A DNA stretch of 64,000 nt from Brevundimonas sp. (GTDB lineage: Bacteria; Pseudomonadota; Alphaproteobacteria; Caulobacterales; Caulobacteraceae): positions 78,687 to 142,686 of the forward strand of contig NZ_JAUYNX010000015.1 of NCBI RefSeq assembly GCF_030704825.1, written 5' to 3'. A program made the translations under genes and the position numbers. Positions within the stretch are counted from its first letter, which is position 1. The number at the start of each line of letters is the position of its first letter. Positions 1-8,216 of this stretch are shown piece after piece. The notes beneath the pieces were generated by a model that was not told the origin of the DNA, searched no databases, and saw nothing but the letters and a program-made list of their open reading frames with translations.

Positions 1-1
1 C

Positions 2-1261
2 ACGGCCTGGCGGGAAGGCGACACCGATACGGTCATCGATTTCGACAACACCCCGTCGCCGACCCTGGACATTCCGGCCTACTATGCCGACGACCAGCTG
101 ACCCAGGAATTCCAGTTCCTGTTCGACTACGATCGCGTCCAGGGCGTGATGGGCGTCTTCTATCTGGACGGTCACGCCGAAGGCGCCTTCGACACCATCC
201 TGGGCGGCGCCGGCTTCGTCATCGGCACCGCCGGCCAGGTGGATACCGAGAGCTGGGCCGGCTTCGCCGACGTCAACATCGACCTGACCGACCGCCTGCA
301 TCTGTCGCTGGGCGCCCGCTATACGCAGGATGAAAAAGAGGGAACGGTGTTCCGGGCCAACTACGCCGGCGCCACCCGCAGTCCGCTGCTGGGCGGGACG
401 CCCCGCGCCCCGACGCTGATGCGGACCAACTACACCAACGCCAAGGACTTCAGCCAGTTCACGCCGCGGGTCGCCCTGTCCTACGACCTGAGCGACGATG
501 TGACGACCTACGTCTCCTTCTCGCAGGGCTTCAAGTCGGGCGGCTTCGACATGCGCGGCGACGCCATCCTCACCCCGGACACCGTCAATGGCTATGAGCC
601 GGAAACGGTCGATTCCTGGGAAGCCGGCCTGAAGGGCTCGCTCGACCGGCTGTCGTTCGCCCTGTCGATCTTCCACAACAAATACGAGGATCAGCAGGTC
701 ACGACCCAGGTCCCCGCGGGCGCCAGCATCGCCAGCTTCGTCGACAACGTCGGCTCCTCGACCTTCTACGGCGCCGAGTTCGAGGGCCAGCTGCGCCTCC
801 TCGACAACCTGTCGGCCAATTTCGCGGTCGGCTATCTGCACTCCGATTTCGAGGAGTTCCTGCGCTACAATCTGGGGCTCGGAGCGTACGAGGACATCTC
901 CGACCTGGTGGTGCTGCAGAACGCCCCGGAATGGACCGGCTACCTCGGCTTCACCTGGATCGGCGACGTGGCCGGCGGCGCCCTGGCGGTGACCCCGTCG
1001 GTCAGCTACCGCGGCGATTACAGCCAGTTCGAATTCCCCAACCCGATCCTCGACCAGCAGGCCTACGCCCTGGTCGACCTGTCGATCGTCTGGACGGATC
1101 CGAGCGACCGCTACACCCTGGGCCTCTACGGCAAGAACCTGACCGACGAGGAGTACCGCGTCGGCGGCTACAACTTCCCGGGCGCGCTCTTCGACAACTC
1201 GATCATCGGCTACTACGGCCCGCCGCAGACCGTGACCGCCTCCCTGCAGATCAAGTTCTGA
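2..1261 (+). CDS. TonB-dependent receptor, C-terminal part (cut by window start)
   Basis: This is the C-terminal 419 residues of an outer-membrane TonB-dependent receptor; the frame is open from base 2, so signal peptide, TonB box and plug lie outside the window. What is visible is barrel sequence: alternating aromatic strands, LGARYTQDEKEG, a YVSFSQGFKSGGFD strand typical of these receptors, YGKNLTDEEYRVGGYNFPG near the end, and a terminal aromatic residue (LQIKF) as expected for BAM-dependent insertion. Such proteins import bulky substrates with TonB energy. The substrate cannot be told from the barrel. The MFS transporter that follows on the same strand might move the same substrate across the inner membrane, but a strong terminator separates them, so they are probably not one transcript. 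Confidence 0.93.
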   Translation, partial: TAWREGDTDTVIDFDNTPSPTLDIPAYYADDQLTQEFQFLFDYDRVQGVMGVFYLDGHAEGAFDTILGGAGFVIGTAGQVDTESWAGFADVNIDLTDRLHLSLGARYTQDEKEGTVFRANYAGATRSPLLGGTPRAPTLMRTNYTNAKDFSQFTPRVALSYDLSDDVTTYVSFSQGFKSGGFDMRGDAILTPDTVNGYEPETVDSWEAGLKGSLDRLSFALSIFHNKYEDQQVTTQVPAGASIASFVDNVGSSTFYGAEFEGQLRLLDNLSANFAVGYLHSDFEEFLRYNLGLGAYEDISDLVVLQNAPEWTGYLGFTWIGDVAGGALAVTPSVSYRGDYSQFEFPNPILDQQAYALVDLSIVWTDPSDRYTLGLYGKNLTDEEYRVGGYNFPGALFDNSIIGYYGPPQTVTASLQIKF

Positions 1262-1301
1262 TCCCGCGGGAAGGCGCTGAAGCCTGATCGCAACTGATCA
1301 C

Positions 1302-1334
1302 GGGCGGCGGTTCTCCTGAGCCGCCGCCCTTTTT
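1302..1334 (+). terminator. Intrinsic terminator after the receptor
   Basis: Perfect 9-bp stem GGGCGGCGG (1302-1310) and CCGCCGCCC (1321-1329), a 10-base loop, and a run of five T at 1330-1334. It lies 41 bases after the receptor stop and ends that transcript before the MFS gene. Confidence 0.9.
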
Positions 1335-1401
1335 CTTTGGCGCTGCCGGAAAGCGCCGCTACCGTTCCGTCAAGCAAGAAGACCAAGTCGAGGGAAACGC
1401 C

Positions 1402-2913
1402 ATGACCGCCACGGACGCCGCCGCGCCCGCCGTTCGGCCCGGATACCGCTTCTACGTCCTGGCGATCCTGATCCTCGTCTACATGCTGAACTTCCTGGAC
1501 CGGCAGATCATCGGCATCCTGGCGGCCCCGCTGAAGGCGGAATTCGGCCTGTCCGACAGCCAGTTCGGCCTGCTGGGCGGCATCGCCTTCGCCTCGGTCT
1601 ATTCGACCCTGGCCATTCCGCTGGCCTGGCTGGCCGACCGCTTCAGCCGGGTCTGGATCATGACCGGAGCCCTGGCCGTGTGGAGCGCCTTCACGGCCCT
1701 GTGCGGCGTGGCCGGATCCTTCACCCAGCTGTTCCTGTTCCGCATGGGCGTCGGGGTGGGCGAGGCGGGCGGCGTGGCCCCGGCCTATTCCCTCGTCGCC
1801 GACTATTTCCCGCCGCATCAGCGCGCGCGGGCCCTGGCCGCCTTCGCCTTCGGCATTCCGCTGGGCACGGCCGCGGGCACCCTGGTCGGCGGTCTGCTGG
1901 CCGCGACCTATGGCTGGCGCACGGCCTTCATCGCCGTCGGCCTGCTCGGCGTGGTGCTGGCGCCGATCCTTCTGTTCACCGTCCGCAATCCCGCGCGGGG
2001 CGGGACCGACACGGCCAAGACCGAGGCGGAGCTGGCGGCCATCGCCGCCGGGCCGGTAGTCGGATCGGGCAAGGCGGGCGCCGTCGCGGCCCTCATCATG
2101 CTGGGAGTCGGCGCGGGCGCCCTGACCCTGGCGGCCCTGATCCATTTCGCCGGCCTGGCGCTCGGCAATCCGCTGGTGTTCGCCTTCGGCGGCCTGCTGT
2201 CCGTGGTCATCGGCATCTCCCTGACGATCGCCCGCCGCACCGCCACGGCGGTGATCCCCAAGCCGAGCTTCTGGCTGCTGGCGCTGGGCGCGGCCTCGTC
2301 CTCGGTGTGCGGCTACGGCGTCGCCGGCTGGCTGCCCCTGTTCTTCATGCGCAGCTTCGGCCTGAACCTGTCCCAGACCAGCTGGTACTACGCCGGCATC
2401 GCCCTGATCGGCGGCACCCTGGGGATCTGGCTGGGCGGCGCCATCGCCGACAAGCTGTCGAAGCGCGGCAAGGGCGCCTATCCCCTGACCCCCGCCATCG
2501 CCTTCCTGATCTCGGCCCCCATGTTCGTCCTGGCCATGAATTCGCCGTGGCTGATCGGCCTGGTGATTCCCGGCGGCGGCAGCAACGCCCAGCAGCTGAT
2601 CCTGGCCTTCCTGATCTTCATCATCCCGACGGGGCTGAACCTGGCCTGGCTGGGTCCGATCACCGCCTCGATCCAGCACCTGGTCCCGGCCCCGATGCGC
2701 TCGACCGCCTCGGCCCTGTTCCTGCTGATCAACAACCTGCTCGGCATCGCCGTCGGCTTCTATTATTTCGGCTGGATGAGCGACCTGCTGGCCCCCCGGT
2801 TCGGCGAGGAGAGCCTGCGCTGGGCCATCTACACCGGCATGGGCTTCTATCTGCTGGCCTCGGTCCTGCTGATCGGCGCCTCGCGGACGCTGAAGAAGGA
2901 CTGGGTCGACTAG
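1402..2913 (+). CDS. MFS transporter, Spinster-like
   Basis: A 503-residue major facilitator superfamily carrier with about 12 hydrophobic segments. The first helix reads YMLNFLDRQIIGILAAPLK and is followed by the loop motif LAWLADRFSR (the G-x3-D-R-x-R type MFS signature) and by RMGVGVGEAGGVAPA in helix 4. This N-terminal pattern is that of the Spinster-like MFS subfamily, common in Caulobacterales and sphingomonads. A GAGGG Shine-Dalgarno sequence lies a few bases before the ATG. The substrate is unknown. It sits behind a TonB-dependent receptor gene, a pairing often seen in catabolic uptake loci, but the terminator between them argues for a separate promoter. Confidence 0.9.
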   Translation: MTATDAAAPAVRPGYRFYVLAILILVYMLNFLDRQIIGILAAPLKAEFGLSDSQFGLLGGIAFASVYSTLAIPLAWLADRFSRVWIMTGALAVWSAFTALCGVAGSFTQLFLFRMGVGVGEAGGVAPAYSLVADYFPPHQRARALAAFAFGIPLGTAAGTLVGGLLAATYGWRTAFIAVGLLGVVLAPILLFTVRNPARGGTDTAKTEAELAAIAAGPVVGSGKAGAVAALIMLGVGAGALTLAALIHFAGLALGNPLVFAFGGLLSVVIGISLTIARRTATAVIPKPSFWLLALGAASSSVCGYGVAGWLPLFFMRSFGLNLSQTSWYYAGIALIGGTLGIWLGGAIADKLSKRGKGAYPLTPAIAFLISAPMFVLAMNSPWLIGLVIPGGGSNAQQLILAFLIFIIPTGLNLAWLGPITASIQHLVPAPMRSTASALFLLINNLLGIAVGFYYFGWMSDLLAPRFGEESLRWAIYTGMGFYLLASVLLIGASRTLKKDWVD

Positions 2914-2984
2914 GTTGACCGAGGCGACGGCGCCGAGCCCGCCGAGCCCCCGGCGCCCGAGGATTTCCTTGTTGTCCGCCGCCG

Positions 2985-3344
2985 CTACTCGGTCGTGGGG
3001 GACGGAACCGTCGGCGCATTGACGTTGGCGGCGCCGCCCGTCGAGGGACCGGTCGGTTCCCCGGCGGCTGTGGCCGCGGCGGCGGCCGTCGGGGGCGTGG
3101 CCGCATCCTCGTTGAAGGCCTGGGCGTCGACGGCCTGGAGACCGGTGTTGGCGTTCGTGTTGGCGAAGCCGCCCTGGCTGACGAACCACATGCCCAGCAG
3201 CAGGACGGCGACGGCCGCGAGGGACACCACCAGGAGAGTCAGGATGCGGGTTCCGCCGCGTCCGCCGCGGACATATTGCGCCTCGACCGGACGGCCTTGG
3301 TGCACCGCGTCGGCGGCCTTGTCGTGTGGGGATTCGTGGGTCAT
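2985..3344 (-). CDS. Small single-pass membrane protein, unknown function
   Basis: A 119-residue protein starting MTHESPHDKAADAVHQG. I chose this ATG because GGAG lies just upstream on the minus strand; a longer in-frame opening exists but carries low-complexity arginine-rich sequence. After a polar N-terminus of about 32 residues and a glycine/arginine stretch comes one hydrophobic segment (ILTLLVVSLAAVAVLLLGMW), then a periplasmic-type tail rich in Ala, Thr, Pro and Asn. The order polar-basic-hydrophobic fits a type II anchor with the tail outside. I do not recognise a domain. It points toward the MFS gene and shares no operon with it. Confidence 0.7.
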   Translation of the reverse strand: MTHESPHDKAADAVHQGRPVEAQYVRGGRGGTRILTLLVVSLAAVAVLLLGMWFVSQGGFANTNANTGLQAVDAQAFNEDAATPPTAAAAATAAGEPTGPSTGGAANVNAPTVPSPTTE

Positions 3345-3660
3345 GGCGGGGCTCCGTGAGGCGATCGCGCTGCCTTCACAACGCCGTCGCCAGCTCCGCC
3401 GTTCCGATGTCGCCCGCCGCGCGAAAAAAGATCGAAAGGACGCGGAACCCGCGCCGGGGCCCGTCGTTACCAATCTGCGGAGGCGGCGACGCCCCCCGAC
3501 TTGAGGCTGATGTCATAGTCAGCCTGTCGCCTCCGCGCCTCATTCTCGATGATGCCACTTCCAAGGCGGGCCCCGGGCCCGCCTTTTTCTTGGCCCCGGC
3601 TGGACAGGGGCGCGCGCCTTGCAGACTATGCAGGTTCGCAAAGAAAACCCGGAGAAGGTC
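3345..3660. other. Intergenic region of 316 bases with hairpins and a terminator
   Basis: No convincing coding sequence. It must hold the promoter of the small membrane protein (minus strand) and of the oxidoreductase (plus strand). Between 3479 and 3534 there is a nested structure: outer arms GGAGGCG (3479-3485) and CGCCTCC (3528-3534), inner arms GGCTGA (3505-3510) and TCAGCC (3519-3524). A plus-strand terminator follows at 3563-3588. Together they may belong to a small RNA or to a structured leader of the oxidoreductase gene. Confidence 0.5.
3563..3588 (+). terminator. Orphan intrinsic terminator
   Basis: Perfect 9-bp stem AAGGCGGGC (3563-3571) and GCCCGCCTT (3577-3585), a 5-base loop, and a T run at 3584-3588. 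It faces the plus strand, but no plus-strand gene ends before it: the nearest, the MFS gene, stops about 650 bases upstream with an opposing gene in between. It lies 72 bases before the oxidoreductase start codon. Confidence 0.8.
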
Positions 3661-4683
3661 ATGGCCCGTATCAATCGTCAGTGGGTGTTGCGTCAGCGGC
3701 CCAGGGGCCTGATCCAGCCGGGCGATCTCGAGCTGGTCGAGGCTCCGGTCCCGGCCCTCGAGGAATCCCAGGTCCTGGTCCGCACCGTCTATCTGTCGCT
3801 GGATCCGACCAATCGCACCTGGATGAACGACGCCGAGGGCTATCTGCCGCCGGTGCCGATCGGCGGCGTCATGCGCGGCCTGACCCTGGGCGTGGTGGAG
3901 GAAAGCCGGTCCAGCCGGTTCCGGGCGGGCGACGTCGTGACCCCGCTGTCGGGCGGCTGGTCCGACTACGCCGTCGTCAACGAGATGGAACTGCGCCAGG
4001 TGCACCGCGCGCCGGGCTTGCCGCTGACGGCCAACCTCAGCGTCCTGGGCATGACGGGCATGACCGCCTATTTCGGCGTCACCGACGTGCTCAAGGCCAA
4101 GGCCGGCGAGACCCTGGTGATCTCGGCCGCCGCCGGGGCCGTGGGCTCCATCGCCGGCCAGGTGGCCAGGGCGCGCGGGGCCCGGGTCATCGGCATCGCC
4201 GGCGGCCCCGACAAATGCCGTTGGCTGACCGATGAGCTCGGCTTCGACGCCGCCGTCGACTACAAGAACGAGGACGTCGGGGAGGCCCTGGACCGGCTCG
4301 CCCCGGACGGGGTGGATCTCAATTTCGAGAACGTCGGCGGCGACATCATGATCGCCGTCTACAACCGGCTGAAGACCCATGGCCGCATGGCGGTCTGCGG
4401 TCTGATCTCGGCCTATAACGCGACGAAAATGCCGCCGTCGCCGAACTTCGGCCGGATCATCACCCATCGCCTCAACATCCAGGGCTTCCTGGTCCTCGAC
4501 TACGCCCACCGGGCCCGCGAGATGGTCGCGGAAATGGGCCCCTGGCTGGCCAGCGGAGAGGTCAAGTGGAAGGTCCACGTGGATGACGGGCTGGAAGGCG
4601 CGCTGGATTCGCTGAACCGCTTGTTCACCGGGGACCACGACGGCAAGCTGCTGGTGCGGGTGTCGGAAGAGCCCGCGGGCTAG
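3661..4683 (+). CDS. NADP-dependent oxidoreductase, CurA-like (MDR superfamily)
   Basis: A 340-residue medium-chain dehydrogenase/reductase of the zinc-free leukotriene B4 dehydrogenase/CurA group, which reduces activated double bonds with NADPH. Seen: N-terminal QWVLRQRPRG, the substrate-side LSLDPTNRTWMND, the GMTGMTAYFGV motif before the Rossmann fold, and the nucleotide-binding stretch AAAGAVGSIAGQVARARGARVIGIAGG. The length matches E. coli CurA. I start at the ATG behind GGAGAAG; an earlier in-frame ATG at 3619 lacks such a site. The next gene starts 9 bases after its stop, so they are likely co-transcribed. The true substrate is not predictable. Confidence 0.93.
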   Translation: MARINRQWVLRQRPRGLIQPGDLELVEAPVPALEESQVLVRTVYLSLDPTNRTWMNDAEGYLPPVPIGGVMRGLTLGVVEESRSSRFRAGDVVTPLSGGWSDYAVVNEMELRQVHRAPGLPLTANLSVLGMTGMTAYFGVTDVLKAKAGETLVISAAAGAVGSIAGQVARARGARVIGIAGGPDKCRWLTDELGFDAAVDYKNEDVGEALDRLAPDGVDLNFENVGGDIMIAVYNRLKTHGRMAVCGLISAYNATKMPPSPNFGRIITHRLNIQGFLVLDYAHRAREMVAEMGPWLASGEVKWKVHVDDGLEGALDSLNRLFTGDHDGKLLVRVSEEPAG

Positions 4684-4692
4684 GAGCGACGC

Positions 4693-5100
4693 ATGACCGA
4701 ACCGCTGCACGTCCACTTCGAGGACCTGGGCGTCGGCGAGGTGGTGCCCCTCGGGGCCTGCATGGTCGACGCCGCGTCGCTGGAGCTGTTCGTCGAACGC
4801 TTCCTGCCGGGCTGGGACGCCTCCTACGGGGCGCCGGACGCCATGGTCTATGCGCTGTGGAGCCGGCTGTTCGCCGACAGGGCCTCCGGTTGGGCCCAGT
4901 CCAAGGTGCTGGCCGTCGATGGCCTGCGCTTCATGCGCAATCCGCCGCCGGGCGAACTGATGCGCGGCCGGATGACCGTCATGGGCAAGGACCCCGTCGG
5001 TGACGAGAAGGGCATCGTCATCGCCCAGCACGACCTGCTCGACGAGGCCGGGCGGCTGGTCTTCTCCTGCCTGACCCGGGCGCTGCTGGCCCGCCGCTGA
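4693..5100 (+). CDS. Hot-dog-like (MaoC-type) small protein
   Basis: A 135-residue protein beginning LHVHFEDLGVGEVVPLG. The stretch FEDLGVGE near the N-terminus is typical of MaoC/hot-dog-fold hydratases and thioesterases, and the rest (DGLRFMRNPPPGELMRGRMTV, EAGRLVFSCLTRALLARR) resembles the strands of that fold. Catalytic residues are not obvious, so activity is uncertain. It lies 9 bases behind the CurA-like reductase and probably forms a two-gene unit with it; a reductase plus a hot-dog protein would fit acyl or enone metabolism, which is inference. Confidence 0.7.
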   Translation: MTEPLHVHFEDLGVGEVVPLGACMVDAASLELFVERFLPGWDASYGAPDAMVYALWSRLFADRASGWAQSKVLAVDGLRFMRNPPPGELMRGRMTVMGKDPVGDEKGIVIAQHDLLDEAGRLVFSCLTRALLARR

Positions 5101-5106
5101 CGCAGG

Positions 5107-5137
5107 AAAAAGCCCCGCCCGGCGAACCGGACGGGGC
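5107..5137 (-). terminator. Intrinsic terminator between convergent genes
   Basis: Arms GCCCCG-C-CCGG and CCGG-A-CGGGGC around a CGAA loop, with a run of A on the left side that reads as a U tract on the minus strand. It ends transcription coming from the SapC gene and may also act, more weakly, for the plus-strand pair. Confidence 0.8.
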
Positions 5138-5180
5138 CCTGTCTGCAACCACGTCAGCGCGCCTCTGGCGCGCTGGAAAG

Positions 5181-5972
5181 TCAGGCGTTGCCCGCCGCCG
5201 GCGCCGTCGACGCGGCTTTCTGGAAGGCCAGGGCGATCAGCCGGTCCCAGCCCAGCAGCGACACCAGATGGGCGTAGATCTGGCCCAGGGCGCCGTTATC
5301 GCGCAGCTCGGCCAGCTTCTCGGCCGGCAGGGCCTTCAGCTTGTCCTCCGAGACGGCATAGTATTCGGCGATCTTCTGGGGCGCGGCGGCGGTGCCATCC
5401 GGGTTGCGCGGGGTGAAGATGGCTTCACGGGTGTCCAGCAGGTCCAGGTCGTTCAACAGTTTGACGAAGGCGTCCGTGCGCTGGCGCTCCTGTTCGAAAC
5501 TGTTGCAGAACTCCATCGCCTGATCGACGTAGGGCGAGGGCTTGCCGTCGATGAACAGCGGCGTCGCGCCGCCTTCCTTGATGAACGGGGCGCCGAGGTC
5601 GACGCACAGGATCATCCGCTTCTGCACCTCGTCATTGGCGAAGACGAACGGATAGCGGCGGACATAGGCCGGAATGTAGGCCTCGGGGCGGAATTCGCCG
5701 CCGTCGCTGACGAACAGGTTCTCGCCGTTGCGCAGGCCCATGACCGCGACCGGCTGCCTGTTTTCACCGACGAAGATCACCGGATACGACAGGGCCGCCG
5801 GCGCGAACTCGGTGACCGTCAGCGGCACCAGATTGGTCCGGGCGACGAAGGCGTAGGGCTTTTCGACCGGGTCGACGCCCAGGGCGCTGTGGGCCTCGAC
5901 CGAAAGGGGCTCCGGCTTGGTGTAGAACAGAACATTGCCGGACAGGGGCGAGGCGGCGGTTGTATCGGTCAT
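5181..5972 (-). CDS. SapC family protein
   Basis: A 263-residue SapC-family protein. Seen: near N-terminal LSGNVLFYTKPEPLSVEAHSALGV, then FARTNLVPLTV-like sequence, EFAPAALSYPVIF, RRYPFVF, and DLGAPFIKEGGATPLF, all typical of the family. SapC is named for an S-layer-related cluster in Campylobacter; its molecular role is not established. In Caulobacterales and sphingomonads relatives often sit beside TonB-dependent receptors. Here it lies on the same strand, 106 bases behind a ZnuD-like receptor, and a terminator follows, so the two may share a transcript. I start at MTDTTAAS; an ORF extension to 6035 is possible and neither start has a strong ribosome site. Confidence 0.88.
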   Translation of the reverse strand: MTDTTAASPLSGNVLFYTKPEPLSVEAHSALGVDPVEKPYAFVARTNLVPLTVTEFAPAALSYPVIFVGENRQPVAVMGLRNGENLFVSDGGEFRPEAYIPAYVRRYPFVFANDEVQKRMILCVDLGAPFIKEGGATPLFIDGKPSPYVDQAMEFCNSFEQERQRTDAFVKLLNDLDLLDTREAIFTPRNPDGTAAAPQKIAEYYAVSEDKLKALPAEKLAELRDNGALGQIYAHLVSLLGWDRLIALAFQKAASTAPAAGNA

Positions 5973-6078
5973 GAACGCGATCGGAGCTGTGAAGGAGGGA
6001 AGCGCGCTTCTAGCGTAGTCACCCCACAGCCGCAAACCGGCTCGCGCCCCGGGTGTCCGACGCGGTTAACGGGCCGCG

Positions 6079-8112
6079 TCAGAACCTGTAGCTGACCCCG
6101 ACCCTGAGGTTACGCCCCGGCAGGGGGGCGATATCCTTGAGGAAGCTGACGTGTTCGCGCGCCTCCTCGTCGGTCAGGTTATGCCCCTCGGCGAAGAGGG
6201 TGACGGCCTTGTCTGGGAACGGCCGCCAGACGCCCGACAGATTGACCATGGTGTAGCCGTCGGTGCCCAGCTCGTACGTCGCCAGCTCGTCCTGTTCGCC
6301 GACGTGGCGGACCTCCAGCGACGCATCGAACGGCGTCGAGGTCCAGTTCAGCCGGGCGGTGGCGCTGTACGGCGGAATGCGCGCCGCCGGCCCCTGATCG
6401 GTCTCGGCGTCCACGAAGTCCACGGCGCCTTCCAAGCTCAGCACCCGGTCGCCGCTGGTCCACAGATCGTATTCGCCCTCGGCCTCGAAACCCCGGAACT
6501 CGGCGCCGGTCTGGACGAACTGGAAGATGGGGAAGCTCTCGCCCCCGTCCACGAACACCGCGCCCGTGTCGCGTTCGTCGATGAAGCCGTCGTAGGATGA
6601 GGCGTAGACGTGCAGATCCCCGCGGAACCGGTCGGCCGTGTAGTGAACCGTGCCCTCCACGGTGGTCACCGTCTCGTTATCCAGCGTGGGGTCGCCGCGC
6701 TCATAGACGCCCGTGGCGATGTGCAGGCCGTCGGCGAACAGCTCGACCTCGGACGGCGCGCGCTCGTTGTGGGCCAGGCTCAGGCCGAGGAACAGATTGG
6801 CCGTCGGCTTGATGAAGGCCGCGGCCGAGCCCGACCAGTTGTCGAACTCGCGCGCGATTTCCGACCCGCCCGATAGCGGCGTGGCCGTCACCGAGCGCCG
6901 GTCGTAGCGCAGGCCGCCCTCCAGACCCCAGCCGATCCGGTCGAGCCGCTGGACGGTGTAGATCCCCGTCTCCTCGATCTCGCTGGACGGCACGAAGGCC
7001 TCGGCGCCGATGGCCTCGAAGGTCCGCGACAAAGCCTGAACGCCGATGGCGCCGTTCCATCCGTTCCGGGTCCGCTGCACCAGATCCGCCCGCGCCTCCT
7101 GGCCGTCGGATTCGAAGACGGTTCCCGGATTGCCCGGCCCCTCGAATTCGGTGTGGGTGTAGTCGGCGTGGCCGTACGAGCCGGTCAGCTTCTGGAACGG
7201 GCCGCCGTCGAAGCGCAGCTCGCCGCGCACGTCCTCGCGGGTCTGCTCCAGCTGGATGAAGACGTCGGGCTCGGCCACGGTGCCGTAGGTGCTGGACAGG
7301 TCCTTGTACGACCCGCCGATGAAGCCGCGTGATCCGATCCACGAGGCGCCGACGCCCCAGCTTTCCAGTTCCGAGAAGCTGTTGGGCTGGGTCCCGCCCG
7401 GCCCCCGCGCGACGCCCTCGGCATCCGCGAGCCGCTGCGAAACGGCGGGCGAGGGAATGTCGTAGTCGTCGGCTTCCTTCTTCACCCCGTCGATGTTGAT
7501 CGCGATCGGCCCGAGGCCGAAGGTCGCCCGGCCCGAGGTCGACCAGCCGTCATCGACGCTGGAGATCTGGGCCGAGACCATGCCGTCGACGCCGTCGGGC
7601 ATTTCCGTCGGGATGCGGTTGTCCAGCACATTGACCACGCCGCCGATGGCCGTGCCGCCGTAAGCAAGGGTGGCCGGGCCACGTACGATCTCGATGCGAT
7701 TCGCCTCGGCCGGGTCGGTCGCGACCTGGTGATCGGGCGACACCGAACTGGCGTCAATCAGGCCGATGCCGTTGGTCAGCACCTGCACCCGCGGTCCCGA
7801 CAGGCCGCGGATCACCGGGCGGCTGGCGCCGGGGGCGAAGTCGGTCGAACGCATGCCGGGCAGGCCCGCGACCAGGTCGCCGAGCGAGGCCGCCGGGGCC
7901 GTGGCCAGGGCTTCCTCGTCGATCACCGTGGTGGCGATGGTCGTGGCCCGGGCGCTGATGCCGTAGGGCGCGCCGGTGACGATGACGTCGTCCAGGGCCG
8001 CGACCGGCTGCTGCGGGCCCGCCACGGTGGACTGGGCAGCGGCGGCGCCGGCCATGGCGCTCCACCCAAGGGCGGCGGCCAGGGCGACGCGGGACACGGG
8101 AGACAGGGACAT
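6079..8112 (-). CDS. TonB-dependent receptor, ZnuD-like (zinc uptake)
   Basis: A complete 677-residue outer-membrane receptor. A signal peptide ends near residue 26 (AGAAAA before QS). The plug runs to about residue 180 and contains RPVIRGLSGPRVQVLTNG, the SVSPDHQVATDP stretch and EIVRGPATLAYGGTAIGG. The SPDH-type segment followed by a glycine-rich plug end resembles Neisseria ZnuD and related zinc receptors. The barrel ends in NLRVGVSYRF with a terminal Phe. A His cluster (GHADYTHTE) lies in the barrel. The gene diverges from a Zur-type regulator, and a Zur-like operator lies 28 bases before its start, which strongly supports zinc-controlled uptake. Substrate is inferred from sequence and context. 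Confidence 0.9.
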   Translation of the reverse strand: MSLSPVSRVALAAALGWSAMAGAAAAQSTVAGPQQPVAALDDVIVTGAPYGISARATTIATTVIDEEALATAPAASLGDLVAGLPGMRSTDFAPGASRPVIRGLSGPRVQVLTNGIGLIDASSVSPDHQVATDPAEANRIEIVRGPATLAYGGTAIGGVVNVLDNRIPTEMPDGVDGMVSAQISSVDDGWSTSGRATFGLGPIAINIDGVKKEADDYDIPSPAVSQRLADAEGVARGPGGTQPNSFSELESWGVGASWIGSRGFIGGSYKDLSSTYGTVAEPDVFIQLEQTREDVRGELRFDGGPFQKLTGSYGHADYTHTEFEGPGNPGTVFESDGQEARADLVQRTRNGWNGAIGVQALSRTFEAIGAEAFVPSSEIEETGIYTVQRLDRIGWGLEGGLRYDRRSVTATPLSGGSEIAREFDNWSGSAAAFIKPTANLFLGLSLAHNERAPSEVELFADGLHIATGVYERGDPTLDNETVTTVEGTVHYTADRFRGDLHVYASSYDGFIDERDTGAVFVDGGESFPIFQFVQTGAEFRGFEAEGEYDLWTSGDRVLSLEGAVDFVDAETDQGPAARIPPYSATARLNWTSTPFDASLEVRHVGEQDELATYELGTDGYTMVNLSGVWRPFPDKAVTLFAEGHNLTDEEAREHVSFLKDIAPLPGRNLRVGVSYRF

Positions 8113-8139
8113 GGAGGCATCCGGAACAGAGGGGAGGCG

Positions 8140-8162
8140 GTGGTGTTACGAGATAACATCAC
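8140..8162. promoter_or_regulatory. Zur-like operator
   Basis: An inverted repeat: left arm GTGGTGTTAC (8140-8149), centre GAG, right arm ATAACATCAC (8153-8162), 8 of 10 positions symmetric, with a perfect TGTTA/TAACA core. Its 23-bp layout matches the alphaproteobacterial Zur box as I recall it (TGTTATA-N-TATAACA core). It lies between the divergent ZnuD-like receptor and Zur-type genes and could control both. Confidence 0.8.
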
Positions 8163-8216
8163 ACAGCGTCAAGCCATTCGGTTGCGAGGCGGTCGGCGAG
8201 GGCCTAGCTCTGACGC

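Noticed and set aside
3326..3712. Plus-strand open frame across the gap before the CurA-like gene
   Set aside because: Arginine- and proline-rich without domain, crosses a strong terminator, and overlaps the real start of the oxidoreductase.
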